In this document: piece after piece, positions 1 through 12,139 of the stretch
Layout of the letters: each line of letters opens with the position of its first letter
Position numbering within the stretch: the first letter of the stretch is position 1
Source of the DNA: Chaetoderma sp. LZ-2023a
Taxonomy: Eukaryota > Mollusca > Caudofoveata > Chaetodermatida > Chaetodermatidae
Length of the DNA stretch: 64,000 bases
NCBI GenBank assembly: GCA_034401795.1
Contig: CM067367.1
Location: 31,051,337-31,115,336, forward strand
Reading direction: 5' to 3'
The notes under the pieces: model-generated
The model's input: the letters and a program-made list of their open reading frames with translations, nothing else
The model's database searches: none
Told to the model about the DNA's origin: nothing
Made by a program: the position numbers and the translations under genes

Positions 1-366
1 TGTACATTTCTTCGTGAGTGTATTGATGTGATAATAATGATCCGCGTGACGAGCGTGTTATATACGGAAATCAACATACCGATGTGAAATGGATTACTCA
101 TAGAATTAATTGTAGAAGTAATTAGTCTATGGTAAGCTCATACCGAAGCATGATGTTATTCCGGATTAACTCTCTCGCGTGAACACGACCATAGACGCCG
201 TTTTTGGCGTACAGCCAAGGCAAAAAAGTTTCAATTTCACTCTTGCAGAACTAGCCTAGAGATGTCTAATTCAAGAATGGCTTATCTAATTATATTGTCA
301 CGTTATGATCAAATCTCTATCTTCGACGCCTGAGGAGTAATAAATTCGTTACATCAGTGTTTTGAC

Positions 367-455
367 GGGGATGGGGGGGGGGCCGGGGCTACAAATGTTG
401 CGCGTGCGGTAACAGCCTGTGCCCCCCCCCCCTCCCCCCCCCCCCCCCCCCCCCG
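367..455. repeat. G-run and C-run low-complexity block
   Basis: A G-rich run near 367-385 is followed about 35 bp later by a C-rich run (421-454). The two runs are complementary and could fold on each other. The C-run abuts a terminal piece of the CRE-MITE. Homopolymers this long are often mis-sized in assemblies. Confidence 0.8.
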
Positions 456-487
456 CGGCATAGCTAAAGCGGGAAAGGTCGATTAGA
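455..487 (-). mobile_element. Terminal fragment of a CRE-MITE
   Basis: The words CATAGCTAAA and GGGAAAGGTC match the end of the CRE-MITE family (compare GCTAAAACTGGGAAGGTCC near 3340-3358). Only about 30 bp remain. The rest of the element is replaced by the C-run. Confidence 0.55.
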
Positions 488-1000
488 TATAGGAAGTTGT
501 ATCCCGATAAGTATACATATTGACTGACAGGGAGATATATTTACACAAGCGGGATAGCATGGCAGTTACGTAGACGAAGACGTATCCATTCATGCAAATA
601 TGTAAAGTCGTTAGCTAGATAGACGAGGCGCAGTCTAGATAGACATGCGTGAAGTCAGTTAGCTGTTGTATCTAGACGAACACATGTAATGACAGCTATA
701 ACCTGCTTCGGCTATAGAAGCAGAAGGCAGGAAGTGAAATGAATGAGTTGATGGTATATCACGACAGGCAAGACATACGAAGCGGTATCTAGACGCGTAG
801 ATTAGAATGCCAATTAGACAGACGACGCTTCATCTTGATTCGCAGACGGGATGACAAAACATTATACAGATGAATTTGCTTTGAGACAGGCAGATGGAAT
901 GACAGAACAGATAGATGGGGATGAATTGATAAGGCGGAATAATGTAAGAATATAATACGTACGGGTAAAATTCGTATCTACCAATATTCTCGCAACAGTC
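488..1000. other. No gene recognised
   Basis: This stretch is irregularly rich in AGAC and TAGA words such as TAGACGA and GACAGAC, as in a decayed tetranucleotide array. No conserved coding segment, repeat boundary or RNA gene could be seen in it. Confidence 0.4.
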
Positions 1001-1024
1001 CAGTTAAGAAATAACTTAACATGT

Positions 1025-1135
1025 TTCAAAAGCAAAATAAAACGTATTGTTGAATATTTTGAAATTGATTTGACTGGAAAACATTACAGCAATGTCTTCC
1101 AATCCAATTATGTTCATAATATTCAATAGCACATT
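1025..1135. repeat. Diverged hairpin related to the CRE-MITE core
   Basis: GTTGAATATTTTGAAATTGA reads like the left arm of the CRE-MITE palindrome. A degenerate inverted arm (CCAATTATGTTCATAATATT) follows about 40 bp on. No CRE-MITE flanks are recognisable, so this is an old remnant or a related hairpin. Confidence 0.4.
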
Positions 1136-1376
1136 TCTTACGTACTTACTAACATGTTTCTGTTGTTTGTTTTGTTAGCAAGTTAGGGAGTTTTTATCCG
1201 TACTGTAGACAACTATACATACACTATATTTAGCGAAATCGCTTAGAGGTTTGTTTGGCAATGAGATGGCACATCAAACACGGACCTGTCTCTGATGCCA
1301 GCGGTATAGCGCTCGAACGCAGTGGCTGACGCATACATAACTGAAAATAGCAATCGTTAATGTATACCGTTAATAT

Positions 1377-1760
1377 CAGTGGCGGATTCAAGGGAGGGAG
1401 GGGTGGGGGGGGGGGTTTGGCGGCGTGCGCCCCCACCCCTAAAAGTGTCCAAGCCTACTATTATTTTTGGTGACTGTGCAAACGTGAGTGACTAAGTAAT
1501 ATTTTCAGTTTATCGCCCTTTGTTATTCAATCTATTCTGATAGCACCAATAATATTATATGACATGGTTGGCGCTGGCCTGTGATATCAGTTTCAAAGTT
1601 GATCAAATGGGACATCTGATACAAGTAATATTAGTATATTTAAAAAAATAAAATAAGATTTTTGATCACTCAGAATACAGGAAATGGCTCCCTCCCAGTC
1701 CCAGACCCTCCCCATTTTACGCCCCCACACCACCAACTCAAATTCCTGGATCCGCCCCTG
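1377..1760. mobile_element. MITE with CAG(T/G)GGCGGAT termini and AATAT target duplication
   Basis: The left end reads CAGTGGCGGATTCAAGG. The right end, read on the other strand, begins CAGGGGCGGATCCAGG. Flanking the 384-bp unit is the direct repeat AATAT (1372-1376 and 1761-1765), a probable target duplication. Inside are a G-run and complementary C-rich words (CGCCCCCAC). There is no coding capacity, so this is a non-autonomous DNA transposon. The superfamily is not assigned. Confidence 0.7.
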
Positions 1761-1765
1761 AATAT

Positions 1766-2975
1766 AAACCGTTTTATATTAAACTGCCATAATTTGTTCT
1801 GGAATGTGTGATGGTAAGTGCATCAGGGATTTCAGGGTCAACCGAGAGTTATGGATTTGGATGTACGCCTTTCTGCCATGCGACATTCATCTCTCAGGAT
1901 GGATGACATGGAAATAGAATCTCATTATTTATTCATTTAAAGTACAACTAATCATCTTAAATTTACAACATAGTTTCCATGAATACACGGTTTACTGGGC
2001 TGTTACTAGACCAATATCTAACCATGTTGGCCCGATTGGTCCCGCCCCGTTTCAGTAAGCGACCCGCTAAGCAGTCTTATCGGAGATAACACATTCATAT
2101 ACAGATTTTGAATGTTCCTGTAAAACAGTAGTACTGGGGCATATGGAGTGATGTTGGCTTTATTTGAAAATTGCTGACACCAAGTATTTTTAAATCAGAA
2201 AGGCATGCTGCTTACGAACAGTCTTGGTGACAATTTTCTTTTTGATTTAAAGCTAATTTCTCAATATGACTAAAATTGTGAATATTTGTAAAATTAATAA
2301 ATAGTAAAATCACTAATCTATTTCAAAGGTATTTGATATTGCATATCAACATGATCAGCAGGATGCTGTGGACGCATAATTCCCAATTTATATACATTGA
2401 GTATAGTAATAATCGCATAGATATATGAAAAAATTGGCATCGATCCTGGCGTGAGCACCATGAACCTGATTATTCATGATATCACGTTTCTGTGCTTACA
2501 TATTCCTTGTTCTTGTTTGCCCAAACGATACCATGCCATGATCATGAACTAGTAACTGCAAAAGCAACTGTGACACATCTGTGCTTAAGTTGTATCAAGT
2601 GCTAGATACACGGATGCATATTGGCATCAAGCTCACTTTCTCATGTCAAAGTTCTTCCATGGTTTCAAGAAAGAGAGCATTGAATTGTCATCCAGGTTGT
2701 CTACCTATCAGGAGTAGACTTGGAGAGATAACTGATTTAGAAGTTAGAGAACACAGAGAAACAGTGGCTGCGTGCGTTCCAGATATGGTGTCCAAAACAG
2801 AATTCAAAGAACAAAGAATAGCTATAAGAAACACATTGCAGTTTCAATAAGCTCACCACTGTCTTGCTAAGCGACAATCACTCATAATTTGTATATCGAA
2901 ATAGAACCACAGGGTCATCCAGTAAGACATAAGACAATGATTCCTGTCGTATTTCTTTGATGAAAGGGTGAAAGA
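1766..2975. other. No recognised gene; one unassigned 89-codon ORF
   Basis: The stretch is AT-rich intergenic DNA. The only reading frame of note is 2581-2850 on the plus strand (89 codons, opening with CTG or the next in-frame ATG at codon 12). It shows no domain I recognise and no convincing splice sites. It could be a chance frame or a worn transposon piece. Confidence 0.35.
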
Positions 2976-2984
2976 TTCGTGACA

Positions 2985-3361
2985 ATGGGCGTTTCCATCG
3001 TATCCATCCATCATATCACCTCATAATCAACTACGTGAGGCATAGAATGACATCACGATCAATGACATCATTATGACGCCATGAATGACGTAGACAAGTA
3101 CGTCACGAAGACATTGTTGAAGACGGACTATGCGTTGTTCTACGGATTGTATGTCTTTATTATTTAATAAATATCCTCTTGAATACTTTGAAACTAGCGT
3201 TCAGTCAAATTAGTTTCAAAATATTCAACAGCTTAACTGTATAGTTTTCAGGAAATTGATAATCAGGGCATTCGGGGATCGATCAATCCCAACACGGCTA
3301 AGTGTGGGTGGAGCTTAGCTAGTGATGGGCGGGGCTTAGCTAAAACTGGGAAGGTCCATTA
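2985..3361 (-). mobile_element. CRE-MITE copy 1
   Basis: In reverse order it contains the ATCATATCACCTCATAATCA word, degenerate TGACGTCA relatives, one arm of the core palindrome (CAAATTAGTTTCAAAATATT) and the terminal words GGCGGGGCTTAGC and GGGAAGGTCCATT. The left palindrome arm is shortened, so the long hairpin is lost. Confidence 0.75.
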
Positions 3362-3950
3362 AGAAAGGAAGGTTAAAATACAGACAATATCATTTAATGA
3401 TGCTCGAGCCATTTGTGTAATATATCATCGATGCTGTTATGTGAAGTATGCGCAGCCCAGAAAACAGGAATACTCAATAACGGGAGCAGGAAAAAAGAGA
3501 AATAGTAAAGATTATGCCAACAGGCTGGGTGGCCATTTTAAAATCCAATTTATGAGACTACTAAACTATACTTACTGACAGCCTTACAGAGGATGTATGG
3601 GGAAGACAAAACAATTAAGTAACATATAAATCTGTAACAAAGTATGTAGAATTTTCCTGTCGCTATTTCAGAGAACGTACACGAATGTAAGCGAATATTG
3701 TCCAAAGGAACATCAGTATGAACTATCATTAGATAAGGCCATGCTTACAGCTTTGAATAGTTCACATAGCCATTTGTATGGATGTCTTCAAACTTCAAAG
3801 CAATACAGAACAGTTGTCCATGTGATAGTGATGATATCCCAGTATCTCTAAACCTCTACCTACCTGGAGTATTGTAGGTCCAACTACAACCTTAATGTTT
3901 GACGAGCATGGCGTAATTGCCAACAGCTCAGTAATCAACATATAGGTCAA

Positions 3951-3957
3951 ATAATAA

Positions 3958-3993
<36 letters not shown>
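3951..3993. repeat. (AAT)n microsatellite
   Basis: About fourteen uninterrupted AAT units. The adjoining bases 3370-3950 hold nothing else recognisable. Confidence 0.9.
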
Positions 3994-3994
<1 letters not shown>

Positions 3995-4159
3995 TATGAA
4001 GTTAAATCCTATGATAACTGCTGTATACATTCAAACTTGTATAAATTGGATTGTGCCATTCGAAAAGTGATAATCAGCGTGTGGTAGCTGTTGGACAAAA
4101 CGTTCATACTTAAAGTCCAAATCAGCTTCTTATCAACTATCTTCATGCCCACAGGATGA

Positions 4160-4380
4160 ATGGGGACTACTGCCATATGCCATCAGTATAAACATGTCTC
4201 AGGGTGTAATTCAGTTAATGGCTCATTCTGGTGGTATCTTTATGGTCTAATTAGAGGAAGACCCGTATTCTTTGCAGTGGACAATATTGACTTTTTGGTA
4301 AACAACATGATTGTAAAAACACTTTGCATAGGGTTGCCATCGTGAAGGCAAATCAATATTCAGCAATCTTCCTCATCTGT
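4160..4380 (+). pseudogene. Fragment of an invertebrate multicopy protein family (DNID motif)
   Basis: The plus strand encodes RPVFFAVDNIDFLVNN and, after a one-frame shift, NTLHRVAIVKANQ. From memory, the sequence D-N-I-D followed by a T-L/F-H-G-T segment is typical of large uncharacterised proteins that occur in many copies in invertebrate genomes. A better-preserved relative lies at 22.2-26.9 kb in this window. The frame change and a stop after GLPS show it is dead. Upstream codons (ICHQYKHVSG) may belong to the same relic. Confidence is modest because only about 60 residues can be read. Confidence 0.35.
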
Positions 4381-4399
4381 ACATCTCCCAATGACAGTT

Positions 4400-7335
4400 T
4401 CTGATTGATCGCTCCGAAAACCACAAAGCAACAGAAGTGAAGGACTGCAATATACATAGAAACCCCAAACTCACACAGAATCCTAAATATCCTGACATCA
4501 AGATAACTCATTAGCAACTCTGAGTTTCAGAACTATCTTCATAATGTGATTTCACTGTTGGCCACCGGATAACAACACCTGTTAACATCTGATGATCATT
4601 AAATTATGGAAAATCAGAGGTAAACTGCTAACATGCAAAATGAAGAAATAAGCACAATTGAATCTGTCAATTAGCACGCCTGGAAGTACAGATTCAGCTA
4701 CACAACACGAATCTAATACACCATTATAGTTACAGATGTACCATTCAGATCTAAGATGTTGGAAAGCGGAGCATCACATAGTTTTGGTCTGAGCCGTGTG
4801 CTATTCTTTGATGTCTGATGGCAATATGCCACTGACAGGAGTTCGGATGCGACCACTGATAGGAACACCAGCAAATGAAAGATTTACATGAGTCACTGTT
4901 CTTCGACATGCACAGCAATAAACACATGAATGCAGAGATTTCTGGACCAAACAATAAATTCGTCATTACATTGGACATGGAAAGTTACACGAGAGCTATA
5001 AAGCTACAGTTGGTCATATCCGAATTCAAGAAACAAACGGACTCTCCATGTATGTGAATTCCATACTGTAGCAATGCGCCTTGAGAGCCGGTGGTAGTTC
5101 CATTGATGGAAGTTCTATGTATGATGTAGGTGTTGAAGCTGCTATTTAGATCAGCAACCGTTCAACAATTACGGACATGAAACCTGCTCTTACTTGCCTT
5201 AATTAGTATGAACATTATCACATTACAAGTTTTGTTTGACCTGTTTCTTGGTGAAATTGAAGTACCAGATGGTGCTTTAGCAAAATACCCAACCAAGCAG
5301 CCCAAACTCTGTGAGAAATACAGACTATATGATGTTCATAAATCAAAGATTGCCACAGAGAGCATGGTAGTTATAATTCATTTGATAAATTAAGCACTGG
5401 GAAATTTCAGTGTAATTCGGGAAGGGAATTTCACAACATGCAGGGTGATGAGGATGTATATATAACTTGCACTTAGCTTCAATTTCTCCAATTTGTAAAA
5501 GAAACATGTCAGGTAGATTTATATCTTCATCTAACGTCCATTGAAATGTTATGTGCAATTATTTCTTTTATCAAAACAGACTGAAGTATGATCAGCATAT
5601 CATGATATCCATTAATATCTGACAAAATGTATAGCCTACATGCAAAGAGCCCAGATGTCTGTGAAATATCTAGCTAATTAAGGAACCCTCTATGCATTAA
5701 AGCAAGCAAAGCGAAATTTAAAATTGCTAAGGTGATTAATTGTAGAGCACAGAGGCCAGCAAGGCTTTTAAATCGCTCCTTCACAAGAACGTCTCTCACT
5801 GGAGGCAGATATTAATCAAATAGCTGTAATGCATAATAAGACATACGCCAGTGTTGTCTCTCCGCAATACGACATTTATGCAACCAGAAGAAGACAGACC
5901 CATGTCAACGTAATTATTTTGTCAGATAAGGACTCGTTAAAGTATAAAGGATATACCTTATTCATAATCTCTACATAACTGTACATTTTACAAACAGAAG
6001 CTTACAAAAGTCGCATGGTGACACGTACGAGAATGAACCTTAAGTTACTCATGAAATGTGTGTAATAAGGCATTCTTATGGCAACATAATTTAGTGTATC
6101 ATAGATCGGAGACACCAACCTTGCTGTCAGTGTAATACGACATTTGTACAAGGAACTAACATGTTTCACACAACGTTTCACACAAGGTCTTATGCAAGAG
6201 AGAAACATATGATTTACAAAGTGCTTTATTACTAGACACGAGGGCATATACAGATGATTGAGAATGCGGACTATGTAATAGGAAGTATGAATGTGAACTT
6301 CAACAACTCCGTGCCTAATTTTGAAAGGTTATTTCTATTCACATTTTCACAAGATAAATAGAGTCATATTATGGCATGTAGAATATTGTAAGTATGTTAG
6401 ATTTGTTCAAGCTTTACTATCTAGCTAATGCTATGTTGATTAGGAGATCAGTCTGGAAATTTGTGGTGCTACTTGACATATTTTATCTTAATCTATGTAA
6501 TGATACGTTAGCCTGTGTCAATGCAGCAAAATACACGAAAAGAGGTGCCATCATATTCTTATGAAAAAAGTATGTTTAAAGATGCATTAAAAATTGGGAC
6601 CAAGACTTTTTTAATCGGTATGCTTTTATTGATTCTAAAAATATGTGGTGCATTAAATTTTATTTAAATTCCAAGATACCTGGAAAGACATACATATGCC
6701 CCGGGACTACATGGTAAAACCACCAAGAAAATACCTTATAGCGTAGGTTACTGTGACAATACCTGGATGCATAGGCCCGGTAATGGCCCAGTAACATGCG
6801 TTATCTGTGTACTGTTTTAAATATGATTATCGTGAACAAAGAAGAGCAATCAGGGATTGTAACCCGTAACAAGTTTTTATTCTTTCAACATTTCCCTTTA
6901 TCAACACAAAAGTAATTTTTATGGTATAGATGCGGACAGAACAAACATATAATCCACCAATACTCAAAATTTACTCTTACTGCAGGCTATATCCAGCCTC
7001 TAATCTCAGATTTCCTTATGGTTGATCATATCTTGTTTGCAGTCGTCTAGGATTGGCTGGCCAATGACACTACAATCTTGTTGTTAGGGATGTATACAGA
7101 GTTTGCCACATTGTGACACATTAGGGGGTGTTGCTTCCATAGCCAATCAAGTTTATATTCAAATGATTTAACTGGCAGTAATGTTTGATAATGGATTCAA
7201 GAAGCCAGATCTAATGGTAAGTGCATCATAATAGAAATGAGTATTTTCTTATATTCAGTTCGGACAAGTTTTTTTAATCTTTAGGCTATGGCATCTAGTG
7301 ATGCTACCCTCATTATTACGTTAAAAAAATGTGTT
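4400..7335. other. No gene recognised
   Basis: The ORFs are all short (60-81 codons; 4751-4978, 4875-5057, 5208-5393, 5343-5558 and 6002-6247) and often overlap on opposite strands. None shows a motif I know. The tract 4875-5393 could contain further worn pieces of the family seen at 4160-4380, but I cannot demonstrate it. Confidence 0.35.
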
Positions 7336-7344
7336 ATAGCTGGA

Positions 7345-9458
7345 TCATATTTGTGGCTATGTATTTTATATAGCTCGATCATATCGCTTGTTAATCTTCT
7401 GAATGCTAATGTAGAAAGGTTTAATTCCTCTACACGTTGGTAATAAGGTAGCTTCCTTAGCCCATGACTAAGTTAGGTGCCTCACCTCTGAAAATTTAGA
7501 ACTCCATCTATATGTTTTTAAGAATGGTGCCCAGACCTGGTTAGCGTATTTGATGTGAGGCCTGCTGCGATATTTGTAGTGATAGCAGAAGCTTTCGATG
7601 TCTATGAATTTATAGGTTCACATAATTAAGCCTATTCTTTGGTTGGCCTTGTTAATCTGGCTGATTATGTGAAGATCAAAATGTACTTTGTCAGCTATAA
7701 ATCCTCCTATGCGTGTTTAATCTGAAGAATACGCAACGGTTTGGCCTATGGAATCTATAGTATAAGTATGGGACCCTATTAACAATGATTCTATCCATTT
7801 TTTTACTTACCTGCTGGTGGCGGAGTGAGCCCATTTTCAAGAGCTAACTCCCTTGAAATTTTGGGCGCCACCACCCCCGGCAAATGACCTCCTGGATCCG
7901 CCACTGTACTTTACATACAATAGGTGCCAAACAAACAGGATGGTAATTATTATGGCTGGTCGTGTTGCCTTTCTTATATATGGCTATTAGTTCAGCTGTT
8001 TTCCATCCGAATGGTAATTTACATATTTCTAATGACTTGTTAAAAAGAGTTGATACTGAAATACTTAATTCGTACCTTTGTTCATACAATAGACGTGGAT
8101 GTAGTTCATCTGGTCCTGGGGATTTCAATGTTTTAATCTTGTCTACTTCTCTGTATCTGGTGTAATCTGTAATTCTACTTCTGTGTCATAGAGCCTTTTG
8201 GGGGAAGGATAGAATCTCGCCTTCAGGTCCGATCCGATGGTGAATACTGACTTGAAGTGGTATGCTATACATCAACCTTTTCTTGATCATTTGTGGTTAA
8301 TTTTATTTCTCCCCCCCCCCCCGCCTTACTTGGTATTAATAAATCTGGAATACCACACTTTATTTTAGATTTGCCTTGTACGTAATTCCAAAGTTTCTTA
8401 GGATTATATTTTACTTCTTTAGGTATTCGTTTTTTCGTGTAGTTTTTTGCATTTCTAGTAGTTCTTCTGAGTTGATTTCCTCTTTTGCAGTCGACATTGT
8501 ATGCATCTACGTTACGTGTTTTAGGTATTCTATTCCGAGTCTCTTCTTTCTGTTTAACTTTGATCTAGTATATTAAAAAACTGTGCAGATGTCTTTCACC
8601 GTTTATTCTCCTTACAGGGAAAAACTCCTTTCCAGCTGTCTGGCATCTAGCTCGCATGGTTTATCACATGCCATTAACAGCAACCGAGTCTATGAGGTAC
8701 GTGTTACAGTCTATTCACATAAAGACCGTTATAGAATTGTAATCAGCCTTATCAAAATCTTGTCTTTGTTACTGGATTAACTGTGACGCCTATGTTTAGT
8801 TTGATTTGAATCAAGTAGTTGTCACCCTTACCGATTGGGCTTGAATATTGATGTTGTCAATCATATTTGGGTATTTGTTAAAGACTACGTCTAATACTGC
8901 TGGTTTGTGGGACCCCTCCTTCTAGTTTGTGTTGTGATCACCTGCTGCACAAACAGTCATGCATAGTCTCTATAAAATTAAGATTAAAGTTATGATTCGA
9001 TCGCAATTACTGCATGATGTTGTTACTCAAGTGATGAGTGCTAGATTACAGTCTCCTATAATAATTATATATGCGTTGTCGGTGCATGTTTCATGTAACA
9101 GATCACAAAGGCTTGTATTATTATGAGTGTCTGAATTTGGACTTCTGTAGCAAGTGACCAACATGAGTAGCCTAGGCTTAATTATTCTCACATAATATGA
9201 GTTCTTCAAATCCACTTATACTGATGTTGTGCAGATTGTAGGATATATATAATTTCCCTCCAGCCAAACAGAAAATATTTTTTCTTCAACATTATAACCT
9301 TCAGACTTATAGTCTCGTAAAGTACGTCGAATTTTGACAAATCTTGTATTCTGTTATGGTTATGGCGGGTGGTGAATTATCCAGGATTAAGTTTATAAGC
9401 ACAGCCATTTCTTCTTGGGTAAAAACATCAGCATTAGTAAAATGAATTGTAAGTGCAT
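7345..9458 (-). pseudogene. Decayed LINE retrotransposon (L2/CR1/jockey-like), RT core lost
   Basis: Read on the minus strand in order are four parts. First, an endonuclease start (NADVFTQEEMAVLINLILDN, ending ITITEYK) near 9450-9330. Second, VTCYRSPNSDT and IIIIGDCN near 9170-9050, an APE-type endonuclease with its GDxN signature. Third, the endonuclease-RT linker NPKKLWNYVQGKSKIKCGIP near 8390-8340. Fourth, the RT opening KSPGPDELHPRLL with YKKGN and NYHPV (8128-7925). The carboxy end (NKANQRIGLIM, YRSRPHIKYANQVWAPF) resumes at about 7690-7520. The catalytic RT core between about 7915 and 7790 is missing, and a small MITE sits at that point. Many frameshifts and stops show an inactive copy. 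Confidence 0.75.
7813..7909. mobile_element. Short MITE with GTGGCGGA termini
   Basis: The right end, read on the minus strand, begins CAGTGGCGGATCCAGG as in the element at 1377-1760. The left end reads GGTGGCGGAGTGAG. The unit is about 97 bp and lies where the LINE has lost its RT core. It is non-coding and related to, or an internally deleted form of, the 1377-1760 family. Confidence 0.55.
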
Positions 9459-9479
9459 CATCAGTGCTGCTCCTTCCTG

Positions 9480-10950
9480 ACTACTGTAATTAGACCAGAT
9501 CTTTTTAGTAGCAATATTTCTGGCATGCCTATCTCTACCCACCCCACCCAGCAGTTACATTATGTGGCTTATTTTTGTTAAAATAATATGTATGGTCGAG
9601 TTGCTTAAATTCGTGAGAACCGACATTTTTGAATTTGTTTTTATGGTTTTCGTTCTAAAATGTAATGTTGCATGGAATGCATCTGCGCAGTAGCCATTTT
9701 TTGTTTGACATTTCTGCACCTTTCGATAACGTTTTGAACAAAATGCTGTCAAAACAAGTAATTATTCATACTATTACTTATGGTAGGAATAAAAATTGCC
9801 AGATTCCTTAATGCACTTTTTTAGATTACTTATTTAGCAGGTTAAATGAGCAATTTTCACAATTCAAAGTTAACACCTGCTTTGGCTATGTTTTCTCCGC
9901 CGCGTCAAAATAGGTTGATTGGCAGGAGCACCGCTAAATTTTATTGGAGAGGCTCTCGAAAAAGGAGTGGGTACTTATCAATGATTTATCAAGATGTTGA
10001 AATTAACATAAAGCTCGCACACGTTATTTACCTGTTGAAAAAGAATCTTCCCTTGTGTCTACTGAGCAAGTTTTAAAGAATCCATTACTTCAGCTCATAA
10101 ATATCCATGAAATTCATTTGACGTCACCACATGCCATCCATCTTGTTTTATTTTTTACTACAAATGTATCAACTGCTTTTATAGTTTATACATTCATATT
10201 TAGGTCTAATTTATGGGTTAAAACGGGCAAGATTCGTAGTTGAAACATTCAACAAACCAATACAGCAATATTTCTAGATTTACAAGCATGTACCAGACAG
10301 CTACCGGCCGCTGAGGATGCATAATCATCAATTCACGAAATAACCTGGCGAGGTGGGTTAGTTCAAATGCTCGGAATTTGCTAAAAAATGAAAATTTTGT
10401 TCTGAAATTTTGTATTTGTATTCTGAAGTGTTATTTTACGCTGTGACAAGCTCATGCGCAAATTTGTTTAAGCGTTTTCTTTCGTGAGTGCATTGTTTGA
10501 GTGGATTCACAAACCTCGATACCCATGGTATATACTTAGGATCATTCGATCATTTGTTTAATTTAGACAACGCATTTACATCCTTGATAGTACTATTTGG
10601 TTCCTTCGATTGCTGTGATCTAATAAATTATTTACATTGGCGTGGCCAGTATTTGACAGGATGAGGTAATCATGGTGTTGTTATTAATAACTTGATTGTT
10701 ACCAAAGCATATTGGTTTAAGTGGCTGTTCACTATTTACATGCTGCTTGTCTGCTCTCAAAAGTGGGAATATGTTAGTGTGATAAGTATTTGTTATGAAT
10801 ATTACTTTGAATTGAGTGTAACAGTCCATCATGTAATGCGTTACAACCTTTACAAGCATAGCATTATTTGCAGGTTCAGCATTATATACACAAGGATCAT
10901 TATGCTTATTGTATGAACTTAGTAGTCATGGTTTGGTTGCAGTTGCAAAC
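9480..10950. other. No gene recognised
   Basis: The stretch is AT-rich. ORFs at 9846-10076, 10055-10243 and 10692-10916 (62-76 codons) and their antisense partners show no known motif or start context that supports a gene. Confidence 0.35.
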
Positions 10951-11082
10951 AAAAAACAAACAAACAAACAAACCATCATGCAAACATACATAGCTAGCAA
11001 GTAAACAAACAAACAAACCATCATACACACATACATAGCTAGCAAGTAAACAAACAAACAAACAAACAAACACACATATGTA
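10951..11082. repeat. (CAAA)n arrays inside a roughly 61-bp tandem repeat
   Basis: The unit consists of CAAACAAACAAACAAACC, then ATCAT, CATACATAGCTAGCAAGTAA. It is repeated at least twice, with a third partial start. The unit contains its own microsatellite, so this is a compound array. Confidence 0.85.
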
Positions 11083-11162
11083 TCAATTACACAGACTTGC
11101 CTACCCATGAGCAATACCGTTATGCTTACAGGGAAAGAATAATAAGGAAACTAAAAACATAC

Positions 11163-11321
11163 CATTTCCCCTTTGCCCAACAGTATCAAAGGAAATGGGT
11201 ATACAATTGTCTGTTACTGTGACAACAGCAGTTTCATTTGTTAGAGCCATGCGCCAGGTGTGGAACGAGAGTCTGTTAGCACCCATTCCAATGTAAGTCG
11301 TGCCTCGGAACTGGGCAGTGT
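11163..11321 (-). CDS. Possible isolated internal exon, phase 1-1
   Basis: On the minus strand a pyrimidine-rich tract ending TTTATTCTCAG (acceptor) precedes 159 bp of open frame that ends in GGAAATG followed by GTATGTTTTT (donor). The exon encodes about 52 residues, including DTAQFRGTTYIGMGANRLSF and TVTDNCIPISFDTVGQRGNG. Both boundaries interrupt a codon after its first base, and such symmetric 1-1 exons are common in shuffled extracellular modules. The composition (one Cys, many Thr/Val) would suit a beta-rich extracellular segment. I do not recognise the family. No partner exon was found in the window, so it could also be chance or a relic. Confidence 0.35.
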
Positions 11322-12003
11322 CTGAGAATAAAATGGTAAATGAATTTATAATATAAACAAATGGTTTTAGCCTATTCCATACTAACAATATAAACCTGGT
11401 TAATAATGTAGAGTATTCATTTTACTGTTAGAGTGGAAAAGTAATTTTATATTAACCAATCAGAATAGGGTCGTCCTTTCGGCATTAGACATTAATACGC
11501 CGACGTCGAGTGGTACTCGTGTCATTATGTAAGAATACTGCACGCTACGTCCAATAGTATATAAAATATTTTCGTTAATGTGTCTTGTTAGCTATCTAAA
11601 TAAATAAATAAACTTTGATTAGTGCACACTTTTCTCAGAGTTCAAATTACAAGTAGAATATCTTTCGCCGTAAGACAAGACGTCCAATATGCTAGTTGTC
11701 ATGGTGTGAATAGCCACAGTTGACGATCGTACGCTAATGGACGATCTACCTGGGTTTCAGGGATCGGCGTTATTGGAAAATATGTCAAAATTTCAGTTTA
11801 TATGATAAATATGATTTGATAAATTGAACCTCAAACGCGGTCCCATTTAATAACATTATTATCAAACTTATCAAAAATTATCAAATTGCACTTGCTAAAG
11901 CTCGTGCAATGTAATACTTTTCAATGCATAGGGATCTGCCGATGATCTACATCTGACGACATTTATATTACCCAGGCACGTCTACGCATTTAACACAACC
12001 TGC

Positions 12004-12136
12004 CTCGAAGGCTGAAGAAGAATTAGAAGAAGAAGAAAAGGAATAAGAAGAAGAAGGACGGGGAGGAGGAGAAGATGGAGGGAGAAGAAGAGGAACAAGA
12101 AGAGGGAGAAGAGGATGAGGAAAAAGAAGGTGCCCT
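12004..12136. repeat. Purine-rich GAA/GGA tract
   Basis: The plus strand is nearly all purine (GAAGAAGAATTAGAAGAAG and similar, then GGAGGAGGAGAAG). It is an irregular trinucleotide array that could form triplex DNA. It has no coding meaning. Confidence 0.8.
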
Positions 12137-12139
12137 ATA

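Noticed and set aside
10951-11082. (CAAA)n/61-bp repeat as a telomere-like or satellite array
   Set aside because: Only about two copies are present and the unit does not match a telomeric motif. A local tandem duplication is enough.
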